Assembly: GCA_022826565.1 (NCBI GenBank)
Contig: JAJDUP010000035.1
Location: forward strand, 186,001-250,000
Origin: Gemmatimonadota bacterium
Lineage (GTDB): Bacteria; Gemmatimonadota; Gemmatimonadetes; Longimicrobiales; Gaopeijiaceae
Direction of reading: 5' to 3'
DNA length: 64,000 bases
The notes under the pieces were generated by a model. It was given only the letters and a program-made list of their open reading frames with translations, was not told where the DNA came from and ran no database searches. Shown in pieces: positions 1-8,574 of the stretch; the first letter of the stretch is position 1, and each line of letters begins with the position of its first letter. A program made the position numbers and the translations under genes.

Positions 1-2
1 GG

Positions 3-473
3 CTCGGGTACGTGACGCTGGAGTCCTGGATCGAGGCCGACGCATCGGGGGACCCGGTTGCCCTTCACATGCAGCCCGACCCGATTCTGCTGGAAGGGCT
101 CGAGGTTATCACCGACCGGTTCGAACGCCGGCGCCGGGCCGTGGCGACCACGGTTCGCGCCTTCGATCAGGAGGACCTGGCGAGCAGCGGCTACTGGTCG
201 GCCGCCGACTTCGTCGACAGGCAAACGGGCGTCATGACGACCCCCTGCGGAATCAACAGGTGCGTGTACTACCGGGGAAGGGTAGTCAACCCGAGGGTGT
301 ACCTCGACGAATTCCCGCTAATCGGTGGCTGGTCGCACCTGGAAACGATTCCGACCAGCGAATTGTACATGATCGAGGTCTATCGCAGAGGTACGCACAT
401 CCGGGCATACACCCACAACTTCATGAAGCGCGCCGCGAGGGTGCGGCTGGCGCCCATGATGATCTGGCAATGA
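3..473 (+). CDS. Secreted plug-like protein with regulatory domain, 5'-truncated
   Basis: The frame is open to the window edge, so the N-terminus is missing. What remains starts in the last strand of a carboxypeptidase-regulatory-like beta-sandwich (LGYVTLES), then a linker DPILLEGLEVITDRFERRRR, then a region resembling a TonB plug domain: AADFVDRQTGV, a two-cysteine loop PCGINRC, VYLDEFPLIGG and ELYMIEVYRRGTHIRAYT. No beta-barrel follows, because the protein stops at MIWQ. The next gene is a clear paralogue and its ATG overlaps this stop (ATGATGA), so the pair is probably a translationally coupled tandem duplication. A periplasmic or outer-membrane-associated role is inferred from the paralogue's signal peptide. 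The function is unknown. Confidence 0.75.
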   Translation, partial: LGYVTLESWIEADASGDPVALHMQPDPILLEGLEVITDRFERRRRAVATTVRAFDQEDLASSGYWSAADFVDRQTGVMTTPCGINRCVYYRGRVVNPRVYLDEFPLIGGWSHLETIPTSELYMIEVYRRGTHIRAYTHNFMKRAARVRLAPMMIWQ

Positions 474-1312
474 TGAGGCTGACCCGACTTTTGTCCGACC
501 CGCGCCTGACCTGTCGACAGCTTCTGCCGCCGCTTGGGGCGATTGCCGTGTCCGCGGGTGTCGCGTTGCCGGCGGCCGCGCAGGAAGATCCTGCCTGCGA
601 GGACGACCAGCCCCGCATCGCCGGGGTGGTCATCGATGTCTCCACGGAAGCGCCGCTGGAGGGCGCCTTCGTGTCCGTGGAAGCCATGGAGCGGGGATCG
701 CTGACAGCCGGCGACGGCCGGTTCACGCTGTGCCGGGTCGACTCGGGTGTCCACATCGTCACGGTGGAGCGGCTCGGGTATGAAACGGTGACGCTGAACG
801 TGGAAGCCGATGTGTCGGCAGGTCCGGTTGAAATGCGGATGAAGCCCGATCCGATTCTGCTGGAAGGGCTCGAGATCGTTTCGGACCGCTTCGACCGCCG
901 GCGACGGGCCACGGCGCGCACCGTCTGGGCGTATGATCAACAGGACCTCGCCAAGGCGGTACATTGGTCCGCTGCGGACTTCGTCGACTCCCGTCCGGGC
1001 GTCTTCACCGCACCGTGTTGGGTCGGCCGGTGCATCTACCGGCGCGGAGAATACGTCGCCCCTGCGGTCTTCCTCGACGAATTCCAGCTGGTGGGGGGTT
1101 GGGCCGATCTCGAATTGCTGCCCATCAGCCACCTGTACATGATCGAGGTGTACGGCAGGGGCACGCACGTTCGAGCCTACACCCACCGCTTCATGGAGCG
1201 CGCCGCCAAGGCGCGTCTTGCGCCGCTGCCAATCTGGGAGGACATCCGGTGGGTGGACGGTTTCGACGCCCTCGGCCGGCCTCGATCAAGGCGACCACCC
1301 GGTCTCGACTAG
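473..1312 (+). CDS. Secreted regulatory-domain plus plug-like protein, paralogue of the previous gene
   Basis: About 279 residues from the ATG at 473; an in-frame ATG at 470 is equally possible. Both overlap the upstream stop. Residues 1-37 look like a signal peptide ending ALPAAAQ. A carboxypeptidase-regulatory-like beta-sandwich follows (about 45-120, with RLGYETVTLNVEA), then DPILLEGLEIVSDRFDRRRR and a degenerate TonB-plug-like segment with a conserved cysteine pair (PCWVGRC), VFLDEFQLVGG and MIEVYGRGTHVRAYT. TonB receptors normally have a 600-residue barrel after this; none is present. It may be a stand-alone binding or partner protein of a TonB system, but that is inference. The 3' end overlaps the convergent permease gene by four bases. 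Confidence 0.8.
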   Translation: MRLTRLLSDPRLTCRQLLPPLGAIAVSAGVALPAAAQEDPACEDDQPRIAGVVIDVSTEAPLEGAFVSVEAMERGSLTAGDGRFTLCRVDSGVHIVTVERLGYETVTLNVEADVSAGPVEMRMKPDPILLEGLEIVSDRFDRRRRATARTVWAYDQQDLAKAVHWSAADFVDSRPGVFTAPCWVGRCIYRRGEYVAPAVFLDEFQLVGGWADLELLPISHLYMIEVYGRGTHVRAYTHRFMERAAKARLAPLPIWEDIRWVDGFDALGRPRSRRPPGLD

Positions 1313-3042
1313 TGCGCCCAGCCAAGCCCTTCCCGCAGTTCTCCAACGAAGCTCCGTAGCCCGCGGCGCACGACCGAGCGCAGGAAAAGTCCCAGGAGCA
1401 GGACCAGGCTGACCTGCTGGAGCAGACTGGGCGTCTCTTCGGTGAGTGCCGCCAGCGATGGAACCGGGAGCGCACCGAACGCGGCGTTGACCGCGATGCC
1501 TGCCGAAACCGCAAGGGCGACCATGGTCGCGGCGAAGGTGATCGCTGCGCGCCTTCCGTGCAGGCTGCTGACCAGGCCGAGAGTCGAGATGTTGGTGGCC
1601 GGTCCGGTGATGAGGAAGGCGATTCCGGCGCCCGGTGACAGCCCGGTTGCCAGGAACGCGGCGACAAGGGGCGTGGCCGAGGCCGCGCAAACGTAGGTCG
1701 GGAAGCCGAGGAGGGCGAAGAGGAGGACGTCCGTCACCGGGGGGAGGCTGCCGAGCCAGCCGCTCTCCAGGAAAGGTGTGACCAGGGCCGCCACGCCGAG
1801 GCCGAGGATGATCCAAGGGGCCGTGTGGTCGACGACCTCGCCGGTTCCCGTCCGCAGCGCGGTGGTCAGGCTGTGGAGAAGGCCGGGCCGCTCGTCCTCC
1901 GGCCCGTCCTCCGTGTCGGGAGCGCGGACTGCCGATTTCAGCCTCCCGCCCACCCACCAACCGACCAACAGCGCGACGACGGCCGCGGTGGCGAGGCGCA
2001 GGATCGTGACCTGGGGTCCCAGCAGCGGGATGGAAAGCAGGACGGCGTCAAGACCGAGTTCCGGGGTCGCCACCAGAAACGCCATCGCGGCAGCCGGAGG
2101 AGCGCCCCGCTTGATGAGGCTGCGGTAGAGCGGCACTACGCCGCAGGAGCAGATCGGAAAGGGAAGGCCGATCAGCATCCCCCGGCCCGCCTGGGAGAAA
2201 CCACCGCCCCGTTCCATCCACCGGATGGATCGCTGTGGCAGGAAGGCGCTGAGCAGCCCGGCACACAGGTAGGCGAGGAGCAGGGCGAAGGCGCTCTCGG
2301 CGGTCAGGACGTAGAGCCGCGACAGGAATCCCGCGGCCTCGCTCGAGCCGTCCGTTGCGCCCGTGACGACGACAGCCAGGAGCAGCGCCAGGGCGAGGAT
2401 GGCGCCCCAGCCTTCGAGGCGGCGCTCGGGGGCGGTCAGCGCCGTCCTGCGCTGATGGATCACGACGTGCACCAGCGACCCTCCCACGACCGCCTGGTAC
2501 AGCGTCAGCATGCCCGAATCCCCGGCGATGCGATCCACTGCGGCCCCGAAGACGTAGCCTCCCAACGTTCCCATCATCAGCACGATGAGCGCGGCGATCC
2601 CGGCGCGGCGGTCCATCTCCCTCACTGTCAGCCACCACACTGCAACGCCGACCGGGAGCCGGTGCAGAACGATCGCGAGCGGAAGGGAGGCGGACGCCCC
2701 GGCGGAAACGGTGCCCAGCGCCGCACCGTCGAGCGCGGCGTGGACCACGAATCCGGAGAGACCCGCGAGCAGCGCCCAGCGATGCGCGCGCCGACTGACA
2801 ATGCGCGCACCTCTCTCTGCCGCCAAGGGAAGGAGGAAGCCCACGACCAGGGCGACCAGAATCTCCCACTCGCTCCCCTCGATCGCCGTCGGCGCGAACT
2901 CGATGACAACGAGGCTCGGGATCGCCGCCAGTGTCAAGCCATCGAGCAGCGGCCTGACCCCCCGGCGCGCGCCGGTACTCGCTTCGAGCAGCGGACCCGC
3001 CGCCAGCGCCAGAATGGCCGCAATCAGGTACGTCATCGTCAC
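1309..3042 (-). CDS. SO_0444/DUF318-type metal permease with N-terminal ZIP-like domain
   Basis: A 577-residue polytopic membrane protein. Residues about 1-230 look like a ZIP-family metal transporter: H101 and D105 in HAALDG match the ZIP TM4 motif, and H127 with P130 in LHRLPVGVAVW matches the TM5 motif. Residues about 245-577 are a predicted permease of the DUF318/ArsP type. The signature PICSCGVVP (about 296-304) and paired helices match the SO_0444 Cu/Zn efflux group. Known members mediate or are linked to heavy-metal or arsenical export. Substrate here is inferred, most likely Zn or Cu. The gene overlaps its convergent neighbour by four bases. The ZIP TM5 glutamate (HEIP) is replaced by R (HRLP), so the ZIP half may not itself transport. 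Confidence 0.8.
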   Translation of the reverse strand: MTMTYLIAAILALAAGPLLEASTGARRGVRPLLDGLTLAAIPSLVVIEFAPTAIEGSEWEILVALVVGFLLPLAAERGARIVSRRAHRWALLAGLSGFVVHAALDGAALGTVSAGASASLPLAIVLHRLPVGVAVWWLTVREMDRRAGIAALIVLMMGTLGGYVFGAAVDRIAGDSGMLTLYQAVVGGSLVHVVIHQRRTALTAPERRLEGWGAILALALLLAVVVTGATDGSSEAAGFLSRLYVLTAESAFALLLAYLCAGLLSAFLPQRSIRWMERGGGFSQAGRGMLIGLPFPICSCGVVPLYRSLIKRGAPPAAAMAFLVATPELGLDAVLLSIPLLGPQVTILRLATAAVVALLVGWWVGGRLKSAVRAPDTEDGPEDERPGLLHSLTTALRTGTGEVVDHTAPWIILGLGVAALVTPFLESGWLGSLPPVTDVLLFALLGFPTYVCAASATPLVAAFLATGLSPGAGIAFLITGPATNISTLGLVSSLHGRRAAITFAATMVALAVSAGIAVNAAFGALPVPSLAALTEETPSLLQQVSLVLLLGLFLRSVVRRGLRSFVGELREGLGWAH

Positions 3043-3073
3043 GGAGTCGGCCCGAGCGAAGGCTGCCAGGCCT

Positions 3074-3991
3074 TCAGACCAGCCCCCGCTCCTTCAGGAA
3101 TTCCATCATCGCCTCAACGCACTCCTCCGGCTTCTCCAGCTGCAGGAAATGCGTCGTCTCCGGGATGAAATCGTAGTCGACGGTCTCGATGTGACTGAGG
3201 TCGAATGTGGGCAGATATGCGTATGGCAGGGTGGGATCGGATCCGATGACCTTTGTTGGACAGGGGAGACTCCCGAAGTCCACCAGGAAGGCGTAGGTCC
3301 TCACATAGGCGATGATTTGAGCCTCGTACTCCCGGGGACACCGCAGTTCGAAGCCTCCTTCGCCGGCCGATTCCTTCAGAACGGTCCTGGCCATGAGCTC
3401 CGAGGCACCGGGAACCGCTCTCACAAGCAGCGGGAGATAGCTCATGAGGTCGGTGAAGTCACTCCTCTTCCGGAATCGATGTGTGCGCCGCCGCGTCATC
3501 CCGGCGGTCCGCTCGGCCAGCGCATCGTAGTCCGGATCGTCCGGGCCCGGCCTGTAGAGAGGCGGATCGAAGAGAATCCAGGCCGCAAGCGAGCCGCTCC
3601 GACCGGCTGACAGCGTCGGCCCGAGCAGGGCGATGAGCGCCGAGAGGGAATGGAAGATCCCGATCGTGGGTCGCTCGCCGTAGTTGTCCGCCACGGCGTC
3701 GATGACCTGATCCTGGTCGCGGAGCAGTGTGGGCATGTTGTGTTCGCGGCGCGCTCCGACCTCGTTCCAGCCATGGTTTCTGAGATCGTAGACGAACAGG
3801 TCGAAATCGTCTGCGAGCAGTGACCAGAACGGATAGTAGAGATCGATCGCGAGGCCGTTGCCGTGACCCAGCAGGAGCCTTGGGCCGCGGGGGTTCCCGT
3901 GCCTGCGTACGATGGTGACACTGCCGTCGTCGTGCCGGACACCGCACTCGGATAGCGGCCTGGGCAGATCCCAGACGGTTTCCGTACTCAT
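3074..3991 (-). CDS. Alpha/beta-fold hydrolase
   Basis: About 305 residues from the ATG at 3991 (MSTETVWD). A GTG at 4036 would add 15 unconvincing residues. Fold markers are LLLGHGNGLAIDLYY (oxyanion loop), VYDLRNHG, the nucleophile elbow GIFHSLSALIA (probable Ser in HSLSA, not a canonical GxSxG), and the C-terminal histidine in PETTHFLQLEKPEE. No signal peptide is evident, so it is probably cytoplasmic. It lies about 95 bases downstream of a degraded acyl carrier protein gene on the same strand, so its ancestral role may have been a thioesterase or acyl transfer step on a carrier-bound acyl chain. That is inference. Substrate unknown. Confidence 0.8.
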   Translation of the reverse strand: MSTETVWDLPRPLSECGVRHDDGSVTIVRRHGNPRGPRLLLGHGNGLAIDLYYPFWSLLADDFDLFVYDLRNHGWNEVGARREHNMPTLLRDQDQVIDAVADNYGERPTIGIFHSLSALIALLGPTLSAGRSGSLAAWILFDPPLYRPGPDDPDYDALAERTAGMTRRRTHRFRKRSDFTDLMSYLPLLVRAVPGASELMARTVLKESAGEGGFELRCPREYEAQIIAYVRTYAFLVDFGSLPCPTKVIGSDPTLPYAYLPTFDLSHIETVDYDFIPETTHFLQLEKPEECVEAMMEFLKERGLV

Positions 3992-4086
3992 CCCGGAGCG
4001 TCCATGGTTTCCCCGTTCACGACCTGGAGCCTGCACCGCACCCGGCTGCCGCCTGTCCGCCGGAGGTCAGGCAGGATATGACGGCG

Positions 4087-4315
4087 TCAGCCGGTCTTCG
4101 CGTCGAGGTGCGCGACAAGTTTCCGGAAGTTGGTGATCCCGGCGCTCTCCTCGGGCGGAATCGACACACCGAATTCCCGCTCGACGATCCTCATGAATGC
4201 GACCGCGTCCATCGACGAAACACCGACCTCGGAGAACTCCGTCCAGGCTGGCCTCACGCCCCAGGTCGAAGTGCTCGTCAATGAGTGCCCTAAAGCGGTT
4301 TTCGGTTGCGTTCAT
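4087..4315 (-). pseudogene. Acyl carrier protein with a one-base frameshift
   Basis: Starting at the ATG at 4315, the first frame encodes MNATENRFRALIDEHF and continues to ASLDG. The second frame continues a typical carrier domain, EFSEVGVSSMDAVAFM, and ends NFRKLVAHLDAKTG. Removing one G (the CC pair near 4239-4240 on the plus strand) joins them as ASLD-EFSEVGVSSMDAV, a normal carrier of about 75 residues. The second serine of GVSSMD sits where the phosphopantetheine serine lies in DSL motifs. Either the gene is inactivated or this is a single-base assembly error; raw reads would decide. The downstream hydrolase is on the same strand. Confidence 0.65.
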
Positions 4316-4372
4316 CGGTGTCTGTTCCCCGTCGTCCGGGCTCGAAATCGGTCAACGATGTAAAGCAGTCGG

Positions 4373-4401
4373 ATAGTGTTTGAACGGCTCGCCCGTGTCA
4401 A
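4373..4401 (-). promoter_or_regulatory. Candidate sigma-70 promoter for the carrier/hydrolase pair
   Basis: On the minus strand TTGACA (4401-4396) is followed after 17 bases by CACTAT (4378-4373). The -35 box is a perfect match and the -10 box is weak. It lies about 60 bases upstream of the carrier-protein ATG, in the divergent region shared with the NCS2 permease gene. Confidence 0.4.
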
Positions 4402-4491
4402 CAAACGTCCCGCGGACTTCTCTGCGCCGCTGTCCCCGGTGATTCCGGACGGCTATCGTGTGGTGCTTTCAACGTTGAGCGCGAGCACACC

Positions 4492-6273
4492 ATGACAACA
4501 GTCCGCTACCAGCCCGACGAGAAGCCCCCGTTGACGCTCTCCGTGGGGATCGGCCTGCAGTTGGGGGCTCTGAACATCGCCGCCGTGATGTTGATCCCGC
4601 TGGTCGTAATGCGGGCTGCCGGGACCACCGACGACTACCTTGCCTGGGCCGTGCTCGCCTCGGTGGTGGTATGCGGCCTCGCCACGGCGGTGCAAGCCGT
4701 GCGGGCCGGGCGCATCGGAGCGGGACACGTGATCGTCATGGGCACCTCCGGGGCCTTCGTCCCGGCCACCATCATGGCGCTCGGCCAGGGCGGCCCGGCG
4801 CTGCTCGCCACTCTCGTGGCCGTCACGGCGCTGGTGCCGCTCGTGCTCTCGTGGCGGCTGTCCCTCTTTCAGCGCATCCTGACCCCCGCCGTTTCGGGGA
4901 CCGTGATCATGCTCATCCCGGTTACGGTCATGCCCTTCATCTCGAGCCTCCTCGCCGGCGGCCCGGATGGCGGCGCCCTTCCCGGCGCCCCGCTCAGCTT
5001 CTTCGCGACCGTCGCCATCATCGGCGGCCTCGCACTGAAGGCAACGGGTCCGCTGCGCATCTGGGCCCCGGTCATCGGTGTGGTCGCGGGCTCGGCCATC
5101 GCGGGCTACCACGGCCTCTACGACCTGGAGCGGGTCGCTGCGGCCCCGTGGGTCGACCTTCCGCAAGCCCGGCCGCCCGGCTTCGATCTCACCTTCGGCC
5201 CGGCGTTCTGGACGCTGCTCCCCTCGTTCCTGCTTGTTGCCGTGATCGCTGCCATCCGCACGATGAGCAGCGCTATCGCCGTCCAGCGCGTCTCGTGGCG
5301 GCGCAGGGACCGCGCGATCGATTTCCGCTCGGTGCAGGGAGCCGTCACCACGGACGGTGTCGGCAATCTGCTGGCCGGGCTGGCCGGTACGGTTCCCGGC
5401 AGTGCCACAACCACAAGCGTGGCGTTGACACAACTTACCGGGGTCGCCGCCCGAGCCGTCGGGATCGTGGCCGGGGCCACTTTCGTCGCCCTTGCCTTCC
5501 TCCCCAAGGCGTTCGCGATCCTGCTGGCCATCCCGGATCCGGTCTTTGCCGCGTACCTCGTCGTGCTGCTGGCCATGCTCTTCTCGATCGGGATGAAGAT
5601 CGTCCTGCAGGACGGCCTCGGCTACCGGGAAGGCATCGTTGTCGGCATCGCCTTCCTGGCCGGCGTGAGCTTTCAGCACGGCCTCGTCTTCCCGGAGCAG
5701 ATTTCCGCATTCGCGGGCGGACTGCTGGCGAACGGGATGAACGCCGGCGGATTCACCGCCATCCTGATGACCCTCCTGGTCCGGCTGACGGAGCCCCGGC
5801 ACATGCGAATCGAAATCCGATTCGACCCATCGGAACTCCCCAGGATCAGGAGTTTCCTGGATGACTTCTCGTCGGGCAGCGGCTGGGGACGCGAGATGGC
5901 CGACCGTCTCGCGGCCGCGGCCGAAGAAGCGATCCTGTCGCTCATGCAGGACGATAGGCAGACGAGAGCGGATGCCTCTGCCACAGACCTCGGAGACGCG
6001 CGCGGGCACGGGGACCAGACACGTCAGGACGCCTCGCGCCGCCTGCTGCTCGTGGCCCACAGGGAACCGGATGCCGCGGTGCTGGAACTGTACGTCGCGC
6101 CACAGGGCGAGAACATTCAGGACCGGGTGGCGCTCCTTGGCGAGACGGCGGAGGGGGCATCCGTCGGGCGCGAGGTCTCCCTGCGGCTGCTGCGCCACCT
6201 CGCGTCGTCGGTGCGGCACCGGCAGTACCACGAAACGGACATACTCACGATCCGCGTTCAAGGCATCGGTTGA
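4492..6273 (+). CDS. NCS2-family nucleobase permease with C-terminal kinase-like domain
   Basis: 593 residues. Residues 1 to about 440 form a polytopic uracil/xanthine permease of the NCS2 (solute carrier 23) family: LSVGIGLQLGALNIAAVML near the N-terminus, GTSGAFVPA, AGLAGTVPGSATTTSVALTQLTG in the conserved substrate/cation region, then further helices. Residues about 440-593 are soluble and resemble a histidine-kinase-like ATPase of the RsbW/anti-sigma type: FDPSELPRIRSFLDDF, AAAAEEAILSLMQ at the N-box position, and a terminal VSLRLLRHLASSVRHRQYHETDILTIRV. The N-box asparagine and clear glycine motifs are not visible, so ATP binding is uncertain. The likely role is purine or pyrimidine uptake, with the tail sensing or regulating. 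A divergent promoter region lies upstream. Confidence 0.8.
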   Translation: MTTVRYQPDEKPPLTLSVGIGLQLGALNIAAVMLIPLVVMRAAGTTDDYLAWAVLASVVVCGLATAVQAVRAGRIGAGHVIVMGTSGAFVPATIMALGQGGPALLATLVAVTALVPLVLSWRLSLFQRILTPAVSGTVIMLIPVTVMPFISSLLAGGPDGGALPGAPLSFFATVAIIGGLALKATGPLRIWAPVIGVVAGSAIAGYHGLYDLERVAAAPWVDLPQARPPGFDLTFGPAFWTLLPSFLLVAVIAAIRTMSSAIAVQRVSWRRRDRAIDFRSVQGAVTTDGVGNLLAGLAGTVPGSATTTSVALTQLTGVAARAVGIVAGATFVALAFLPKAFAILLAIPDPVFAAYLVVLLAMLFSIGMKIVLQDGLGYREGIVVGIAFLAGVSFQHGLVFPEQISAFAGGLLANGMNAGGFTAILMTLLVRLTEPRHMRIEIRFDPSELPRIRSFLDDFSSGSGWGREMADRLAAAAEEAILSLMQDDRQTRADASATDLGDARGHGDQTRQDASRRLLLVAHREPDAAVLELYVAPQGENIQDRVALLGETAEGASVGREVSLRLLRHLASSVRHRQYHETDILTIRVQGIG

Positions 6274-6312
6274 CGACGGCCGGAGAGGGGTGTCCCTCCC
6301 TCCTCTCGTGCC

Positions 6313-6320
6313 TATCTTTG
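6313..6320 (+). promoter_or_regulatory. Candidate promoter element TATCTTTG
   Basis: TATCTTTG lies about 45 bases before the leucine-rich-repeat lipoprotein start. It fits the TAnnTTTG core known from Bacteroidota promoters. No convincing upstream box is spaced correctly, so this is a weak call. Confidence 0.25.
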
Positions 6321-6364
6321 GTTTCCACTCAAGTCCGGCATGCCCCGTTTTGATCGAGCGTTTG

Positions 6365-8500
6365 ATGCGGCCCACTTTGTCATTGGCAGGACTGAATCGA
6401 AGCCCCCGGTGCGGCGGGCCGGTTCGTCACGGGCTGCTCTTCCTCTCCATGATGCTCATCGCGGCGTGCGGCGAGTCCGGTCCCTCCGTACCCGCCTCGG
6501 TGGCCGTCTCCCCCGCCTCGATCAGCTTCGCGTCATTGGCCGACACCGTGCGCCTGAGTGCGACGGTACGCGACGAAAACGGCGAAGTCATCGCGGGAGC
6601 CGCGGTCACCTGGGCCTCCAGCGACCCGTCGGTCGCCGACATCGACACCGGTGGACTGGTCACGTCCGTCGCCGACGGCAGCGCCACGATCACCGCCACG
6701 GCCGGAAGCGCGAGCGGCTCGGCCGGGGTGGCGGTCGAACAGCGGGCGACGACGGTCAACCTGTCCGCCCCCCAGGATTCGCTGATTGTGGGCGACTCGA
6801 TCCGGATGACCGCAGAGGCCCTGGACGCGGCCGGGTCGACGGTCGCGGGGGCCGTCTTCGTCTGGGAGTCCAGCGACACGGCCATCGCCACCGTGAACGA
6901 CGACGGCTGGGTCCTCGCGCGAGCCCCGGGTGCCGCCCAGATCACAGCGACTCTGGGCGAAATCTCCGCCTCGACGAGCCTGACCTCGCTTCCGCTCCCG
7001 GAGCGCGGGGCCCTCAAACTGCTCTACGAAGCCGCCGGCGGCGCCCTCTGGAAGGACAACACCAACTGGCTGACCGAGCGGCCGCTCGACCAATGGTACG
7101 GCGTGGAACTCAACGAGGACGGCCAGGTGATTCGTCTGCTGCTGACCGGCAACGGACTCATCGGCACGATCCCGCCCGAGATCGCCAGCCTCCCCGCCCT
7201 GGAGGTCCTGCACATCGGTCTCAACGACCTGGCCGGACCCATTCCTCCGGAGATCGGCCGGCTGACCAACCTGCTTTCCCTCGAACTGACCTACAACGGG
7301 CACACCGGCGAGATCCCCCCGGAGATCGGCGATCTCACCTCGCTACTGTGGTTCGGAGCCTTCGGCAATGAGTTCAGCGGCGAGATTCCGGCCGAAATCG
7401 GCAACCTCGTGGAGCTCGAGGAGCTGGATCTCTGCTACAACCGGCTGACCGGGCCGATCCCGACCGAAATCGGCAACCTGAGGAACCTGCGGCGCCTCTC
7501 TCTGTGCGGCATTGACGCCGCTCCGGAGGAAGGGAATCAGCTCACGGGCCGCATCCCCTCCGAGATCGGCAACCTCTCGCAGCTCACGCTTCTCAGCCTC
7601 GGTGCCAATCAGCTCAGCGGACCCATACCGGCTGAAATCGGTGATCTCACCCAACTCGACTCGCTCCTCCTGTACAGCAACCAGCTGACGGCGATTCCGC
7701 CCGAAGTCTCCCGGCTGCAGGGTCTCGAGGTGCTGATCGTCTACGGCAATCGACTGACTGGTCCGCTCCCGGCCGAAGTCGGCAGCCTCCCGAAGCTGAA
7801 GAAGCTCAACGCCGGCTGGGGATGGCGCAGCGGCCGCAACCTGATCACCGGGTCGATCCCGCCGGAATTGGGCAATCTGACCAGCCTTGAAGATATGGAT
7901 CTGGGCGGGAATCAGTTGACGGGCCCGATTCCGCCGGAACTCGGCAACCTGTCCGCCCTCAGGGACCTTGAACTCGGCTCGAACCGACTGTCGGGGTCCG
8001 TGCCGCCGGAGATCGGCAGGCTGACCCGGCTCGAAGCACTCGCGGTCTGCAAGAACGAACTCGACGGCGAACTGCCCTCGGAGCTCGGGAATCTCACACG
8101 GCTCACGCGACTGTTCCTGTGCACCAACAACTTCGCGGGTCCCGTGCCTCCCGAGCTTGGCAACGTGAAGCTCTTGAAGAGGCTCAACGTGGCCGGCAAC
8201 CGGCTAACCTCCGCAATGCCTCCGTCCCTGGTGTCCCTCAGCCGCCTTCAGGAGTTCTTCTGGCTCAACAACGACGGACTGTGTGTACCGGTCGAAGAGG
8301 AGTTCGACGCCTGGCTCGACGGTATCGCCGTGAAGGGTGGAGATCGTTGCGCCGCCGCGGACGCGGGTCTCACTGCCGGTGGAGATCGCCGGGCAGAGCG
8401 CGTCGCGACCGGCGACGCAGAGGTGCACGGGGCTCGCAGGAATGTGACTGATGTGCGGCCCGGCAACACCCGGCCGCCCAGGCCTTCCGGGAATCGTTAG
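6365..8500 (+). CDS. Lipoprotein with two bacterial Ig-like domains and plant-type leucine-rich repeats
   Basis: 711 residues from the ATG at 6365. A lipoprotein signal ends MMLIAACGES (lipidated Cys35). Residues about 41-125 and 126-210 are two Big2-type Ig domains (VTWASSDPSVADID and FVWESSDTAIATVN). From about 215 to 690 run tandem leucine-rich repeats of the plant-specific/RLP type, with recurring LTGPIPPEIGNL and LTGPIPPELGNL units of about 24 residues. It begins with an LRR cap-like segment, ALKLLYEAAGGALWKDNTNWL. The repeat region has extra cysteines (LCYN, LCGID, VCKN, LCTN). Predicted to be anchored on the cell surface or in the periplasm, with adhesion or protein binding inferred. 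It has no obvious operon partner. Confidence 0.9.
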   Translation: MRPTLSLAGLNRSPRCGGPVRHGLLFLSMMLIAACGESGPSVPASVAVSPASISFASLADTVRLSATVRDENGEVIAGAAVTWASSDPSVADIDTGGLVTSVADGSATITATAGSASGSAGVAVEQRATTVNLSAPQDSLIVGDSIRMTAEALDAAGSTVAGAVFVWESSDTAIATVNDDGWVLARAPGAAQITATLGEISASTSLTSLPLPERGALKLLYEAAGGALWKDNTNWLTERPLDQWYGVELNEDGQVIRLLLTGNGLIGTIPPEIASLPALEVLHIGLNDLAGPIPPEIGRLTNLLSLELTYNGHTGEIPPEIGDLTSLLWFGAFGNEFSGEIPAEIGNLVELEELDLCYNRLTGPIPTEIGNLRNLRRLSLCGIDAAPEEGNQLTGRIPSEIGNLSQLTLLSLGANQLSGPIPAEIGDLTQLDSLLLYSNQLTAIPPEVSRLQGLEVLIVYGNRLTGPLPAEVGSLPKLKKLNAGWGWRSGRNLITGSIPPELGNLTSLEDMDLGGNQLTGPIPPELGNLSALRDLELGSNRLSGSVPPEIGRLTRLEALAVCKNELDGELPSELGNLTRLTRLFLCTNNFAGPVPPELGNVKLLKRLNVAGNRLTSAMPPSLVSLSRLQEFFWLNNDGLCVPVEEEFDAWLDGIAVKGGDRCAAADAGLTAGGDRRAERVATGDAEVHGARRNVTDVRPGNTRPPRPSGNR

Positions 8501-8574
8501 CGCCGCACCTCGCCCGCTCGAAGGCACGGCGAGCGTGGGACGCACCGTCCAGCCCCGCACGGGCCCGCGCGACC

